Of a DNA stretch of 36,355 bases, positions 7,936 through 15,258 are shown piece after piece (positions within the stretch are counted from its first letter, which is position 1; each line of letters starts with the position of its first letter). A program made the translations under genes and the position numbers. The notes beneath the pieces were generated by a model. That model was not told where the DNA came from. It ran no database searches and was given only the letters and a program-made list of their open reading frames with translations. This DNA is from an uncultured Sphingomonadales bacterium. Its GTDB lineage: Bacteria > Pseudomonadota > Alphaproteobacteria > Sphingomonadales > Sphingomonadaceae. The stretch lies in the NCBI GenBank assembly GCA_937129355.1, contig CAKZNA010000127.1, positions 1 to 36,355 on the forward strand, given 5' to 3'.

Positions 7936-9156
7936 ATGAGTGATTTGCTGACCCTAGACCATATCCGCGCTGCACATGACCGCATCAAAGACGCGATAGT
8001 TGCCACGCCGACCCTGCACAGCAAGACGCTGTCGGAACTGACCGGCGCGGAAATTTATCTGAAGTTTGAAAATCTGCAATTTACGGCGGCCTATAAGGAA
8101 CGCGGCGCGCTCAATGCCTTACTCCTGCTGACCGAAGAGCAATGCGCGCGCGGTGTGATTGCGGCGTCGGCGGGCAACCATGCACAGGGGCTTAGCTATC
8201 ACGGCACCCGCCTTGGCGTGCCCGTTACCATTGTGATGCCGGTTTCGACGCCAACGGTGAAAATCATGCAGACCGAAAGTGTGGGCGGCAAGGTGGTGCT
8301 GTTTGGTGAGACTTTCGACGATGCCTATGCTCATGCGCGCGAGCTGGAGGCGGAGCAGGGGTTAACCTTTGTTCACCCCTTTGATGATGCCAATGTGGCG
8401 GCGGGGCAAGGCACCGTTGCTTTGGAGATGCTGGAAGCACAGCCCGATCTGGATATGCTGGTCATTCCAATTGGCGGTGGCGGGCTGCTAACCGGAATGG
8501 GAACTGCGGCACGGGCTTTAAAGCCGGATATCGGGCTCGTCGGTGTTGAAGCTGAACTTTATCCGTCCATGTATGCAAAGCTGAATGGAAAAGAGATGGC
8601 CTGCGGCGGTGATACGCTTGCAGAGGGTATTGCGGTCAAGCAGCCGGGCGAGTTTACCTCGGCAGTTATTAAAGGGCTGGTCGATGAAATCCTTTTGGTC
8701 ACTGAAGGCCAGTTGGAAAGCGCAGTCAGCTTGCTGCTGCAGATCGAGAAAACCGTTGTTGAAGGGGCTGGCGCTGCTGGATTGGCGGCGCTGCTGGCGC
8801 TGCCGGATAAGTTTAAGGGGCGCAAGATAGGTGTCGTTCTTTGCGGCGGAAACATCGATACGCGCTTGCTTGCCAATGTGTTGTTGCGTGATCTGGCGCG
8901 GTCCGGGCGTTTGGCGCGGTTAAGACTGACTTTGCAAGACCGCCCCGGCGCATTATTCAAAGTGATGCGGTTATTTGACCAGTTCAACGTCAACATAATA
9001 GAGATTTACCACCAACGCATATTTACAACATTGCCCGCTAAAGGATTGATTACAGATATAGAATGTGAAGCGCGCGATGCAGCGCAGCTTGATAGCTTGA
9101 TCGCGGGGCTGGATGATGCGGGCTACAGCGTGGAGCGGGTTGAGCTAAACCGTTAA
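7936..9156 (+). CDS. ilvA: Threonine ammonia-lyase (threonine dehydratase) with C-terminal ACT domain
   Basis: 406 aa fold-type II PLP enzyme. The PLP lysine is in TAAYKERGALN (about K54), preceded by KFENLQF. SAGNHAQG is the substrate loop and IGGGGLLTG near residue 180 is the phosphate-binding glycine loop. VVLCGGNID closes the catalytic domain. From about residue 330 a single ACT-like domain (LTLQDRPGALFKVMRLF) suggests allosteric control. It deaminates threonine to 2-oxobutanoate, the first step of isoleucine synthesis. The length fits the short form with one ACT domain, so a catabolic TdcB-like role cannot be excluded. Single gene with its own leader. Confidence 0.93.
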   Translation: MSDLLTLDHIRAAHDRIKDAIVATPTLHSKTLSELTGAEIYLKFENLQFTAAYKERGALNALLLLTEEQCARGVIAASAGNHAQGLSYHGTRLGVPVTIVMPVSTPTVKIMQTESVGGKVVLFGETFDDAYAHARELEAEQGLTFVHPFDDANVAAGQGTVALEMLEAQPDLDMLVIPIGGGGLLTGMGTAARALKPDIGLVGVEAELYPSMYAKLNGKEMACGGDTLAEGIAVKQPGEFTSAVIKGLVDEILLVTEGQLESAVSLLLQIEKTVVEGAGAAGLAALLALPDKFKGRKIGVVLCGGNIDTRLLANVLLRDLARSGRLARLRLTLQDRPGALFKVMRLFDQFNVNIIEIYHQRIFTTLPAKGLITDIECEARDAAQLDSLIAGLDDAGYSVERVELNR

Positions 9157-9288
9157 TCCGCGCCAATGCGGCGGGCTGCAATAGTTTTACCCGCATTTCG
9201 TGGTAAACGCCCTTTTCATTAGATGCGTATCGCGCCATAACAATGGCTCGCTCTTTGGCAGACTCGAATTTAGGCAAACGGATAGACA

Positions 9289-10026
9289 ATGACCGCACCC
9301 GTCAGGTTTCCGCGTTTCTTTGTTACAAACCCTTCGCCTTGCCCGTATTTACCGGGCAAAACAGAGCGTAAAGTATTCACTGAACTTAACGGCCCGCATG
9401 CGGCGGAGCTGAATGATGCGTTGAGCCGGATCGGATTTAGACGCAGCCAGAATGTTGCCTACCGTCCCAGTTGTATCGACTGCAAAGCATGTGTTTCTGT
9501 TCGCGTTGTCAGTGATGAATTTAAACCTAGCGCGACGCAGCGCAAGATTATCCGGCGTAACTCTGATCTGGAAGTCAGCGGCTGCAAGGCTTGGTCGACA
9601 TCCGAGCAATATGACCTTTTGCGTCGCTACCTGTCGAAACGCCATCCCGATGGCGGCATGACAAATATGGACGAGATGGATTTTGCCGACATGGTGGAGC
9701 AATCTCCCGTCACTAGTCAGGTTATCGAATATCGCGAGCCTTCTATAGACGGCGCCCCCGGAAAATTGATCGGTGCCTGTTTGACCGACTATCAGGGCGA
9801 CGGGCTATCAATGATCTACAGTTTTTATGACGCAGAGATTGGAAACCGTCCCGGTTTAGGCAATTTTATCATTCTGGATCATATCTTGCGCGCGCGTGAA
9901 GCAGGGCTGCCCTATGTCTATCTTGGCTATTGGGTGGATGGATCACCGCGCATGCAATATAAGACGCGGTATCGGCCGATCGAACGGCTTGGTCCTGATG
10001 GATGGGACCGTCTCCAAGACTCCTGA
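9289..10026 (+). CDS. bpt: Aspartate/glutamate leucyltransferase (bacterial arginyl-tRNA-protein transferase homologue)
   Basis: 245 aa. Family signatures: [20 protein letters not shown] at the start, [26 protein letters not shown] (Cys-rich N-terminal motif that is functionally important), [11 protein letters not shown], and at the end [19 protein letters not shown]. Bpt moves leucine from Leu-tRNA to proteins with N-terminal Asp or Glu, marking them for ClpS/ClpAP in the N-degron pathway. Starts at ATG 9289. A strong hairpin follows at 10047-10079. The gap before it (9157-9288) holds only short inverted repeats (TTTACC/GGTAAA at 9186 and 9202). Confidence 0.95.
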   Translation: MTAPVRFPRFFVTNPSPCPYLPGKTERKVFTELNGPHAAELNDALSRIGFRRSQNVAYRPSCIDCKACVSVRVVSDEFKPSATQRKIIRRNSDLEVSGCKAWSTSEQYDLLRRYLSKRHPDGGMTNMDEMDFADMVEQSPVTSQVIEYREPSIDGAPGKLIGACLTDYQGDGLSMIYSFYDAEIGNRPGLGNFIILDHILRAREAGLPYVYLGYWVDGSPRMQYKTRYRPIERLGPDGWDRLQDS

Positions 10027-10046
10027 ATAGCAATTTAAATTGCCGC

Positions 10047-10079
10047 AAAAAAAGCCCCGCCGAATGACGGGGATTTTTC
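10047..10079. terminator. Bidirectional Rho-independent terminator
   Basis: Stem CCCCG (10055-10059) / CGGGG (10068-10072) with an 8-base loop, flanked by A7 on the left (10047-10053) and a T run on the right (10074-10078). It can terminate bpt on the plus strand and the RcnB-like gene on the minus strand, which converge here. Confidence 0.85.
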
Positions 10080-10100
10080 TATTTTTCTGTGTTGCTTCGA

Positions 10101-11648
10101 CTAGCAATTACAACCTGGTTTGCGCAGACGCTTGCCTTTGTGCTTATAGCGGCGCTTGCCGGGGCGCGTGACATAGACATCCTCATATACATATTCGGTT
10201 GTCGTTGTGGTTGTCTGTGTGCCCGGAGTTACCGTTACCGTGGTGGTTGCAGGCGGATAATAATAGCCGCCTGGTGCCCAGTAATACCCATTGCTCCAGC
10301 CATAGCCAGAAGGCTGTTGCTGTTGCTGCGGGTAATATTGCTGCTGTGGATAGCTTTGCGGATAACCCTGTGGGTAAGAAGGAGCGCGCGCAATTGGCTG
10401 CTGCGCCCGCGGTAGATATTTCTCACATTTTGACGTCGCTTTTTCGAGCGTAGCACCTGTAATCGCGCCTATGCCGCCGCCGATAAGCGAACCAGCAAGA
10501 CGATTGCCGCGTCCGCCGATACGATTGCCGGCTACCGCGCCAATTATGGCACCAAGCGCGCCACCGCCAACGCCGCGGCCTTTCATGCAGCGTTCGTAGC
10601 GTTCATATCCCGCTGGCGCTTGATATTGCTGCGCAGGTGCGGGAGCTGGCCGGTAGGTTTGCGGCTGCGGCGCGGGATAGGTTGCTTGCGGCTGTTGTCC
10701 GCCCCATGCCGCTGCCTCATGATCCCAATTTTGCGGACGTTGCTGCGGCTGCGGCTGCGGATAAGGTGCGCCAGCGCTGCCGGTTCCCTGACGATAAACC
10801 GGATCACCAATAGATGTCCCGCGATAAGTGCCTTGATATACTTGGCCACGATCGTTTTTATAGGTGCCGTTCCATTCGCCGCGATAGACACGGTTTTCGG
10901 GGTCGATATATTTGCCCGTCCATGCACCGTCATAAACACCGCGTTCGGTTGTTCCTTCAGGTGTAGGCGCGCGATAAGTCTCTTCGCCCCAGCCATAGAC
11001 GCCGCTTTCGGCCTGAATGCTTGGGCCAGGTTGCGGTTGTGCATGATGCGGAGCCGGAGTGTAAGCCGGTGCCTGAGGCTGGTTGTAATAACCATTCGGC
11101 GCATAACCAGCACCGCCGCGGCTCCAATCGATATTCTGACGATAGTCATACACCTGACCGCGGGTATCGCGAAGCACAGCATCATCATAATAACGTGACC
11201 AGTTATATCCGGTCTGCGGACGGCTCAGTCCAAAATTGCTATAGTTTGAAATGTAGAAGCTGGGCGCCGACCAGTATGTTGGAAGACTGAAGCCATAGAA
11301 AGGGCGACGATATCTGCCAACGAAGCTGCTATGTTTTCTGCCATGAATTCCCATGTGAGGACGTTTCCCGCGCATGTGCATTTTTTTGCCGCCCATACGT
11401 TTTCCGCCCATGCGAGGGCCGCGCATCTTACCGCGCATCATTTTTCCGCCCATACGGGGACCGCGCATCTTGCCGCCCATCATTTTTCCACCCATCATCT
11501 TGCCGGCTTTGGCGCCATCGGCAGCCAATTTAAGCTGGGCAGATGCAGCATTTGCGTCCGCCGTGGTGAATGAGTCGCTGGCCTGCGCCGATGTGCTGGC
11601 TGCAATAAGCGCGGTGGCTGCAATGCCTGTAAATACAAGGCTTTTCAT
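10101..11648 (-). CDS. Secreted mosaic protein: Met/Gly/Lys repeats, RcnB-like domain, MORN-like repeats, glycine-zipper segment
   Basis: 515 aa from ATG 11648, chosen because GGGAG lies 8 bases upstream and the signal peptide MKSLVFTGIAATALIAASTS begins there. Order: (1) residues about 51-94, a Met/Gly/Lys/Arg repeat (MGGKMMGGKMRGPRMGGKM and variants); (2) about 105-170, an RcnB-like region with LPTYW and RYYDDAVLRDTRGQVYD; (3) about 210-290, tryptophan/tyrosine repeats resembling MORN units (YDGAWTGKY, YRGEWNGTY, YQGTYRGT); (4) a Pro/Gln-rich linker; (5) a glycine-zipper 2TM-like segment (GGALGAIIGAVAGNRIGG); (6) Gln/Tyr-rich, then a basic tail ending in two cysteines. RcnB proteins are periplasmic metal-homeostasis factors; glycine zippers insert in membranes. 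Real function unknown. A CtrA box lies 62 bases upstream of the ATG. Confidence 0.8.
   Translation of the reverse strand: MKSLVFTGIAATALIAASTSAQASDSFTTADANAASAQLKLAADGAKAGKMMGGKMMGGKMRGPRMGGKMMRGKMRGPRMGGKRMGGKKMHMRGKRPHMGIHGRKHSSFVGRYRRPFYGFSLPTYWSAPSFYISNYSNFGLSRPQTGYNWSRYYDDAVLRDTRGQVYDYRQNIDWSRGGAGYAPNGYYNQPQAPAYTPAPHHAQPQPGPSIQAESGVYGWGEETYRAPTPEGTTERGVYDGAWTGKYIDPENRVYRGEWNGTYKNDRGQVYQGTYRGTSIGDPVYRQGTGSAGAPYPQPQPQQRPQNWDHEAAAWGGQQPQATYPAPQPQTYRPAPAPAQQYQAPAGYERYERCMKGRGVGGGALGAIIGAVAGNRIGGRGNRLAGSLIGGGIGAITGATLEKATSKCEKYLPRAQQPIARAPSYPQGYPQSYPQQQYYPQQQQQPSGYGWSNGYYWAPGGYYYPPATTTVTVTPGTQTTTTTTEYVYEDVYVTRPGKRRYKHKGKRLRKPGCNC
11367..11498 (-). repeat. Imperfect in-frame tandem repeats encoding Met/Gly/Lys/Arg units
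   Basis: Within the RcnB-like gene, blocks such as the coding-strand equivalents of MGGKMM, RGKMRGPRMGGK and GGKRMGGKKM repeat with high nucleotide identity over about 130 bases. Such repeats expand and contract by slippage, so copy number may vary among strains. Confidence 0.75.
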
Positions 11649-11709
11649 GGTATTCGGCTCCCTATAGCATGTCACTCAATACGCTCCGCGCAGGTGCACG
11701 GAGCCATTT

Positions 11710-11726
11710 GGTTAACAAAGTCTTAA
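11710..11726 (-). promoter_or_regulatory. CtrA box upstream of the RcnB-like gene
   Basis: On the minus strand the site reads TTAAGACTTTGTTAACC, a full match to the CtrA consensus TTAA-N7-TTAAC, pointing toward the gene that starts at 11648. It lies between msrC and that gene. A GCTCCG/CGGAGC inverted repeat (11683-11688, 11699-11704) sits between the box and the ATG. Binding is inferred from the motif only. Confidence 0.6.
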
Positions 11727-11784
11727 CATTTTTTGGAGGCTCAAGCCAATTGCCAGAATGTAAAATGCCGCACAGAATCCGCCT

Positions 11785-11807
11785 CTGTCTCAAAATGAGG
11801 CAGTTTT
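11785..11807 (+). terminator. Terminator-like hairpin on the plus strand with no plus-strand gene
   Basis: CTGTCTC (11785-11791) pairs with GAGGCAG (11797-11803) with one G-T pair and loop AAAAT. TTTTATTTT follows on the plus strand. Both flanking genes are on the minus strand, where the hairpin lacks a T run. It may end an antisense transcript, or be chance. Confidence 0.3.
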
Positions 11808-11819
11808 ATTTTCTCTGAA

Positions 11820-12302
11820 TTACAGCCTGTTGGACAGCAATTCTGCCAGCGCTTCGACGCCAGCGGCATCTTCAGCATCAAATCGTGCGGGTTTCGGGCT
11901 ATCCAGATCGATGACGGCAATAACCTGCCCATAGCTTTTTACCGGCACGACCAATTCCGATCTGCTGTCGGCATCGCAGGCAATATGACCGGGAAAGTCA
12001 TGCACATCATCGATACGCTGTGTTTTACCGCTTTGGGCAGCCGTGCCGCAAACACCCTTGCCGGTTGGGATGCGAATGCAGGCTGCTTTTCCCTGAAAGG
12101 GGCCGAGCACCAGTTCCTCATCGACCATCCGGTAGAATCCCGCCCAGTTCAGGTCGGGAAGAAACTGCCACAGCAGCGACGCGATATTGGCCATATTGGC
12201 GATGCCGTCTGCTTCGCCATCAGTTAGCGCATCGGCGGCTTTTAACAGTTCGGCATAAAGTTCCGCTTTGGGTGTGCCGGGATCGATGTTGAAATTATAC
12301 AT
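11820..12302 (-). CDS. msrC: Free methionine-(R)-sulfoxide reductase (GAF-domain fRMsr)
   Basis: 160 aa single GAF domain. Three cysteines at positions 75, 85 and 109 (AACIRI, KGVCGTA, HIACDADSRSE) have the same 10- and 24-residue spacing as the catalytic and resolving cysteines of E. coli fRMsr. LNWAGFYRMVDEELVLGPFQ and SRSELVVPV are also family signatures. It reduces free L-methionine-(R)-S-oxide using thioredoxin in the cytoplasm. It starts at ATG 12302, 14 bases after the arfB stop, so both are probably one transcript. Confidence 0.95.
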   Translation of the reverse strand: MYNFNIDPGTPKAELYAELLKAADALTDGEADGIANMANIASLLWQFLPDLNWAGFYRMVDEELVLGPFQGKAACIRIPTGKGVCGTAAQSGKTQRIDDVHDFPGHIACDADSRSELVVPVKSYGQVIAVIDLDSPKPARFDAEDAAGVEALAELLSNRL

Positions 12303-12316
12303 GAACAGGGTCTTAG

Positions 12317-12757
12317 TCAGTCGAGGCTCGGCTTGCCACGATTTTTCTTAACCGATGACCGCGCCTTTTTATTATCCACCCGCCTGCGTTTTGCGGCGCG
12401 GCTGGGTTTGGTCTTTACGCGGCGTGCTTGCCGGATATGGGCCTTGTCGATTAGCTCGATCACTCGCTTGCGGGCGTCTTCCCGGTTAGCTTCGCGGCTG
12501 CGATGGCTCCGCGCAGTGACGATCAATTCGCCGGCCGCCGTCATCCTGCTTCCCGCCAGCTCCTTTAACTTCCGAAACGCGTAAGGTTGCAGGCCAAGCG
12601 CATATATATCCACCCGCAATTGGCATGCGGTGGCGACCTTATTCACATTCTGCCCGCCCGGTCCCGTGGAGGCGAGGAAGGTTTCTTCGACAAGGTCTTC
12701 GGGCAGGTGGAAGGGCATCGCCACTCCATAGCGGTCAATGCACACTTCAGTCGACAT
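12317..12757 (-). CDS. arfB: Alternative ribosome-rescue factor ArfB (peptidyl-tRNA hydrolase of the release-factor family)
   Basis: 146 aa. The RF-1 type catalytic domain carries ASTGPGGQNVNKVAT, with the GGQ motif that hydrolyses peptidyl-tRNA. There is no codon-recognition domain. The C-terminus (about 105-146) is a Lys/Arg-rich tail (TKPSRAAKRRRVDNKKARSS) that in ArfB enters the empty mRNA channel of stalled ribosomes. I keep the ATG at 12757 because the residues before the later Met (VCIDRYGVAMPF) align with the N-terminal strand of ArfB. First gene of a pair with msrC. Confidence 0.93.
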   Translation of the reverse strand: MSTEVCIDRYGVAMPFHLPEDLVEETFLASTGPGGQNVNKVATACQLRVDIYALGLQPYAFRKLKELAGSRMTAAGELIVTARSHRSREANREDARKRVIELIDKAHIRQARRVKTKPSRAAKRRRVDNKKARSSVKKNRGKPSLD

Positions 12758-12848
12758 TCAATATGTCATTCGTCGAAAAACGAGCGAGTAAATTTGAAAA
12801 TTGGCAAGAAGGAGCATACGGTCGCCCGCACAAAATGGGAGGGAAATC

Positions 12849-13286
12849 ATGAGTGAAGAATTAAACGCAAAGCCGCCAATCTGGTTCTGGATTGTCAGCG
12901 GTTTGGCTTTCGTCTGGAATTTATTGGGTGTGGTTGCTTACTATACGCAGGTAACAATGAGCGACGAGGCATTGGCGAAACTGCCCGAAGCGGATCAGGC
13001 GGCTCTGGCATCGCTGCCATCATGGTATATGGGCGCATTTGCAATCGCCGTCTTCGGCGGTGCGCTTGGCTGTCTAGCACTGTTGCTCCGGAAGAAATGG
13101 GCGATGTTGTTGCTGGTCTTGTCGTTGGCAGCGGTGCTATTGCAGCAGCTGTATTTCTTCGTGCTAACCGATTTGGGAAGCAAGCAGCATGGCGGGGCTT
13201 TGGTGATGACCATCGCTATTCCGATCGTAGCATTGTTGCTGGTTTTATTTGCGCGCTCCTCGTCGGCAAAGGGCTATTTGCGCTAA
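12849..13286 (+). CDS. Small four-helix membrane protein of unknown function
   Basis: 145 aa from ATG 12849, chosen because a strong GGGAGG lies just upstream. Hydrophobic segments near residues 10-32, 60-80, 85-108 and 116-135 suggest four transmembrane helices. A soluble acidic stretch (SDEALAKLPEADQAALASL) sits between helices 1 and 2. Proteins like this are widespread in alphaproteobacteria and are sometimes labelled sugar transporters without evidence; I assign no function. Its stop overlaps that of the convergent uracil-DNA glycosylase gene by 4 bp (CTAA). Confidence 0.75.
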   Translation: MSEELNAKPPIWFWIVSGLAFVWNLLGVVAYYTQVTMSDEALAKLPEADQAALASLPSWYMGAFAIAVFGGALGCLALLLRKKWAMLLLVLSLAAVLLQQLYFFVLTDLGSKQHGGALVMTIAIPIVALLLVLFARSSSAKGYLR

Positions 13287-13870
13287 AGCTTTTCGCTAAT
13301 CGCTCGCTTTAATTCAGGCAGCACGTCTGCTTCGAACCAAGGATTCTTCTTCATCCATCCGGCGACCCGCCAGGATGGATGGGGCAGAGGGAAGATGTTT
13401 GTGCCATGGGCGCTGAAATTTTGGACACGGTGAGAGAGCGATTGTTTTTTGCTTTCGGGCAAGAACTCCACCTGAGCATAGCTGCCGACCAGCAACGTTA
13501 AACGGTCTTCAGGCAAATGCTCTAAGATGCGCTCATGCCACAATGGCGCGCATTCCTTGCGTGGCGGTAGGTCGCCGCTTTTGCCCTTGCCCTTGCCGGG
13601 ATAGCAAAACCCCATCGGCATCAGCGCGACTTTATCTGCATTGTAGAAATCGTCCGGCTTGATACCCGTCCATTCACGCAGACGCTCCCCACTCGGATCA
13701 TCCCAAGGCACGCCGGTCGCATGCACCTTGCTGCCCGGTGCTTGACCGATGATAAGGATGCGCGCGCTGCCGCTAAATTGTACAACGGGGCGGGGTCCAG
13801 CGCCGAGATGCTTCGCGCAATGGGTGCAGGCGGCGATTTGGCTGCGTAATGTCTCAATTGTTTCAGACAA
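13283..13870 (-). CDS. Uracil-DNA glycosylase family protein
   Basis: 195 aa from TTG 13870 (MSETIETLRSQIAACTHC). Key motifs: IIGQAPGSKVHATGVPWDD (the uracil-DNA glycosylase motif-1 region), SGERLREWTG, MGFCYPGKGKGKSGDLPPR, LLVGSYAQ and LPHPSWR near the end (motif-2-like HPS). The CxxC near the N-terminus resembles family-4/5 iron-sulfur ligands, but the full four-cysteine set is not obvious. It probably removes uracil or a related lesion from DNA. The chosen start overlaps the LD-carboxypeptidase stop by 8 bases; a longer ORF reading into that gene adds no family sequence. Confidence 0.82.
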   Translation of the reverse strand: MSETIETLRSQIAACTHCAKHLGAGPRPVVQFSGSARILIIGQAPGSKVHATGVPWDDPSGERLREWTGIKPDDFYNADKVALMPMGFCYPGKGKGKSGDLPPRKECAPLWHERILEHLPEDRLTLLVGSYAQVEFLPESKKQSLSHRVQNFSAHGTNIFPLPHPSWRVAGWMKKNPWFEADVLPELKRAISEKL

Positions 13871-14963
13871 CGACCGTTTCCAACATCCGCAATGTGCCCG
13901 CATCTGCATCAATCTCCGCCTGCACGCCCACAGGTATGCAATATTGATTGCGGATATGGCCGAAATTTGCGCCGCTAAATGCGGGGATGCCAAGCGGCGC
14001 TATATGCTGCTGCAATATGGTCGAAAGCTTGAAACCGCTTTCGCTGCCACGTGCCTTGCAACTGGTGCATTGGCCGAAAACGAAACCCGACAGTTTTTTG
14101 AGGAGGCCAGCTTGCCCCATTTGTGTGAGCATTCGGTCGATCCGGTATTCGGCCTCGTCAACATCTTCGAGGAAAAGGATCGCTCCTTCAAAATCCGGAA
14201 GCCACTGCGTGCCGACCAGCGCGTTGAGTACGGTCAGGTTCCCGCCGAGCAATCGCCCGCGTGCCTTGCCGACGCCGATCGTCAGGTTTGGCCATGGAGG
14301 TATTATGGCGGTGTCGTCCGGACTATCGCTGGCGGAGTTGTCGCTCGCGGGTTTGGGCGGTTCGCCAAATGTCGGGCGCTCCCCATCGAAGGCCAAAGCC
14401 TGAAAACTGCCTTCCGAATTCTCCCACCAGCTACTTGTCGCATTTGGCCCGTGGATGGTGGCGAAGCCAGCTTTGGCCGCAATCGCCATATGCAGTGCCG
14501 TTATGTCGCTATAGCCAATGAGCAATTTCGGATTGGCGCGCACTATGTTCCAATCAATATAAGGCAACATGCGCGCACAGCCCCATCCACCACGCAGCGC
14601 GAATATGGCTTTCACTTGCTTGTCTGCGAACATAGCAGTCACATCGGCGGCGCGGCTTCGGTCGCTTCCGGCGAGATAGCCGAATTGGTCTTCCAGATGC
14701 TTACCCCGTTTCGGGATCAAACCCAGATTGCGGATGGCGGTTTCGGCGCGCTCAATTTCAGCGGTGCCACTGGACGGTGTGGCGGGCGCGATCAACCCTA
14801 CCGCATCACCTTTCCGCAATCGGGATGGTTTTCGCAAAGGCGATTTGGCAAAAGCCGGCGGCGCGATCAAATGCGATGCAGCAACCATGGAGGCCATTCC
14901 GGCGATTATTTGCCTTCTTGTTGCTGTCATCGAAAAGCCTTTCCGCGTGCCGTTTGCATCCAT
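13863..14963 (-). CDS. LD-carboxypeptidase (peptidase family S66), Tat-type signal
   Basis: About 366 aa. The N-terminus contains TATRRQIIAGMASMVAA, a twin-arginine-like signal followed by an AFA cleavage site. The S66 catalytic set is visible: Ser in LLIGYSDITALH, Glu in LEDVDEAEYRIDRML and His in FGHIRNQY. FALRGGWGCARML is the family's conserved RGG-G segment. S66 enzymes cut the L-Lys/DAP-D-Ala bond of murein tetrapeptides for recycling. A twin-arginine signal on an LdcA homologue suggests periplasmic action, unlike cytoplasmic E. coli LdcA. GGAG lies 6 bases before ATG 14963 (ATG 14966 is the alternative). Divergent from ctrA. Confidence 0.88.
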   Translation of the reverse strand: MDANGTRKGFSMTATRRQIIAGMASMVAASHLIAPPAFAKSPLRKPSRLRKGDAVGLIAPATPSSGTAEIERAETAIRNLGLIPKRGKHLEDQFGYLAGSDRSRAADVTAMFADKQVKAIFALRGGWGCARMLPYIDWNIVRANPKLLIGYSDITALHMAIAAKAGFATIHGPNATSSWWENSEGSFQALAFDGERPTFGEPPKPASDNSASDSPDDTAIIPPWPNLTIGVGKARGRLLGGNLTVLNALVGTQWLPDFEGAILFLEDVDEAEYRIDRMLTQMGQAGLLKKLSGFVFGQCTSCKARGSESGFKLSTILQQHIAPLGIPAFSGANFGHIRNQYCIPVGVQAEIDADAGTLRMLETVVV

Positions 14964-15073
14964 CATTAACTCCAAATTTCACGAAAATACCCGCATTTTT
15001 TGCGCGAATGTGTTTCGCTAGGTAAAAAATGCGACAAAATGCAAAAGAAATTTTTGCGGAGTCCGTGACTCTG

Positions 15074-15140
15074 TAACCCGCAGAATTGAGTCGTTTCGGT
15101 AAATTTATGTTGCAAACGACTCGTGGATCTCTGCGGGTTA
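15074..15140. repeat. Nested inverted repeats in front of ctrA
   Basis: Outer arms TAACCCGCAGA (15074-15084) and TCTGCGGGTTA (15130-15140) are perfect 11-bp complements. Inner arms GAGTCGTTT (15088-15096) and AAACGACTC (15114-15122) are perfect 9-bp complements with a 17-base loop. Each inner arm carries one GANTC site, and the right outer arm runs into the CtrA box. Confidence 0.9.
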
Positions 15141-15154
15141 ACTCGAAATTAACC
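15138..15154 (+). promoter_or_regulatory. CtrA box (probable autoregulation site)
   Basis: TTAACTCGAAATTAACC is an exact TTAA-N7-TTAAC match about 105 bases before the ctrA ATG. CtrA autoregulation is established in Caulobacter; binding here is inferred. Confidence 0.75.
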
Positions 15155-15258
15155 TTTTCAGTTCATCTCCCTTATGGTTAATAAATGCCGAAGCGCGTCG
15201 TTACCTTTTAGAAAGACGTGTTTCGGGGGACTTAATTTTTTTAAGAGGGGTTACCTTC

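Larger units (their letters stand above)
15059..15154 (+). promoter_or_regulatory. ctrA control region with four GANTC sites and a CtrA box
   Basis: GANTC (CcrM methylation) sites lie at 15059-15063, 15067-15071, 15088-15092 and 15118-15122, arranged as two inverted pairs. The CtrA box follows at 15138-15154. In Caulobacter, CcrM methylation state and CtrA autoregulation control ctrA transcription, so this layout fits the gene it precedes. The rest of the 14964-15258 gap holds AT-rich sequence and CTTAA-T5-TTAAG at 15231-15245, just before the ribosome binding site. Confidence 0.75.

Noticed and set aside
10583-11198. Overlapping long frames on both strands within the RcnB-like gene
   Set aside because: They result from the repetitive, low-complexity Pro/Gln/Tyr coding sequence. 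No start signal or domain.
13749-14969. Long open frame of 406 codons on the plus strand
   Set aside because: It lies antisense to the LD-carboxypeptidase and glycosylase genes, whose motifs are intact. The antisense translation shows no recognisable domain and is rich in Arg/Cys/His, typical of a shadow frame.
15231-15245. CTTAA-TTTTT-TTAAG as a second CtrA box before ctrA
   Set aside because: The gap between the TTAA halves is 5, not 7 bases. It is mentioned only as a small inverted repeat.
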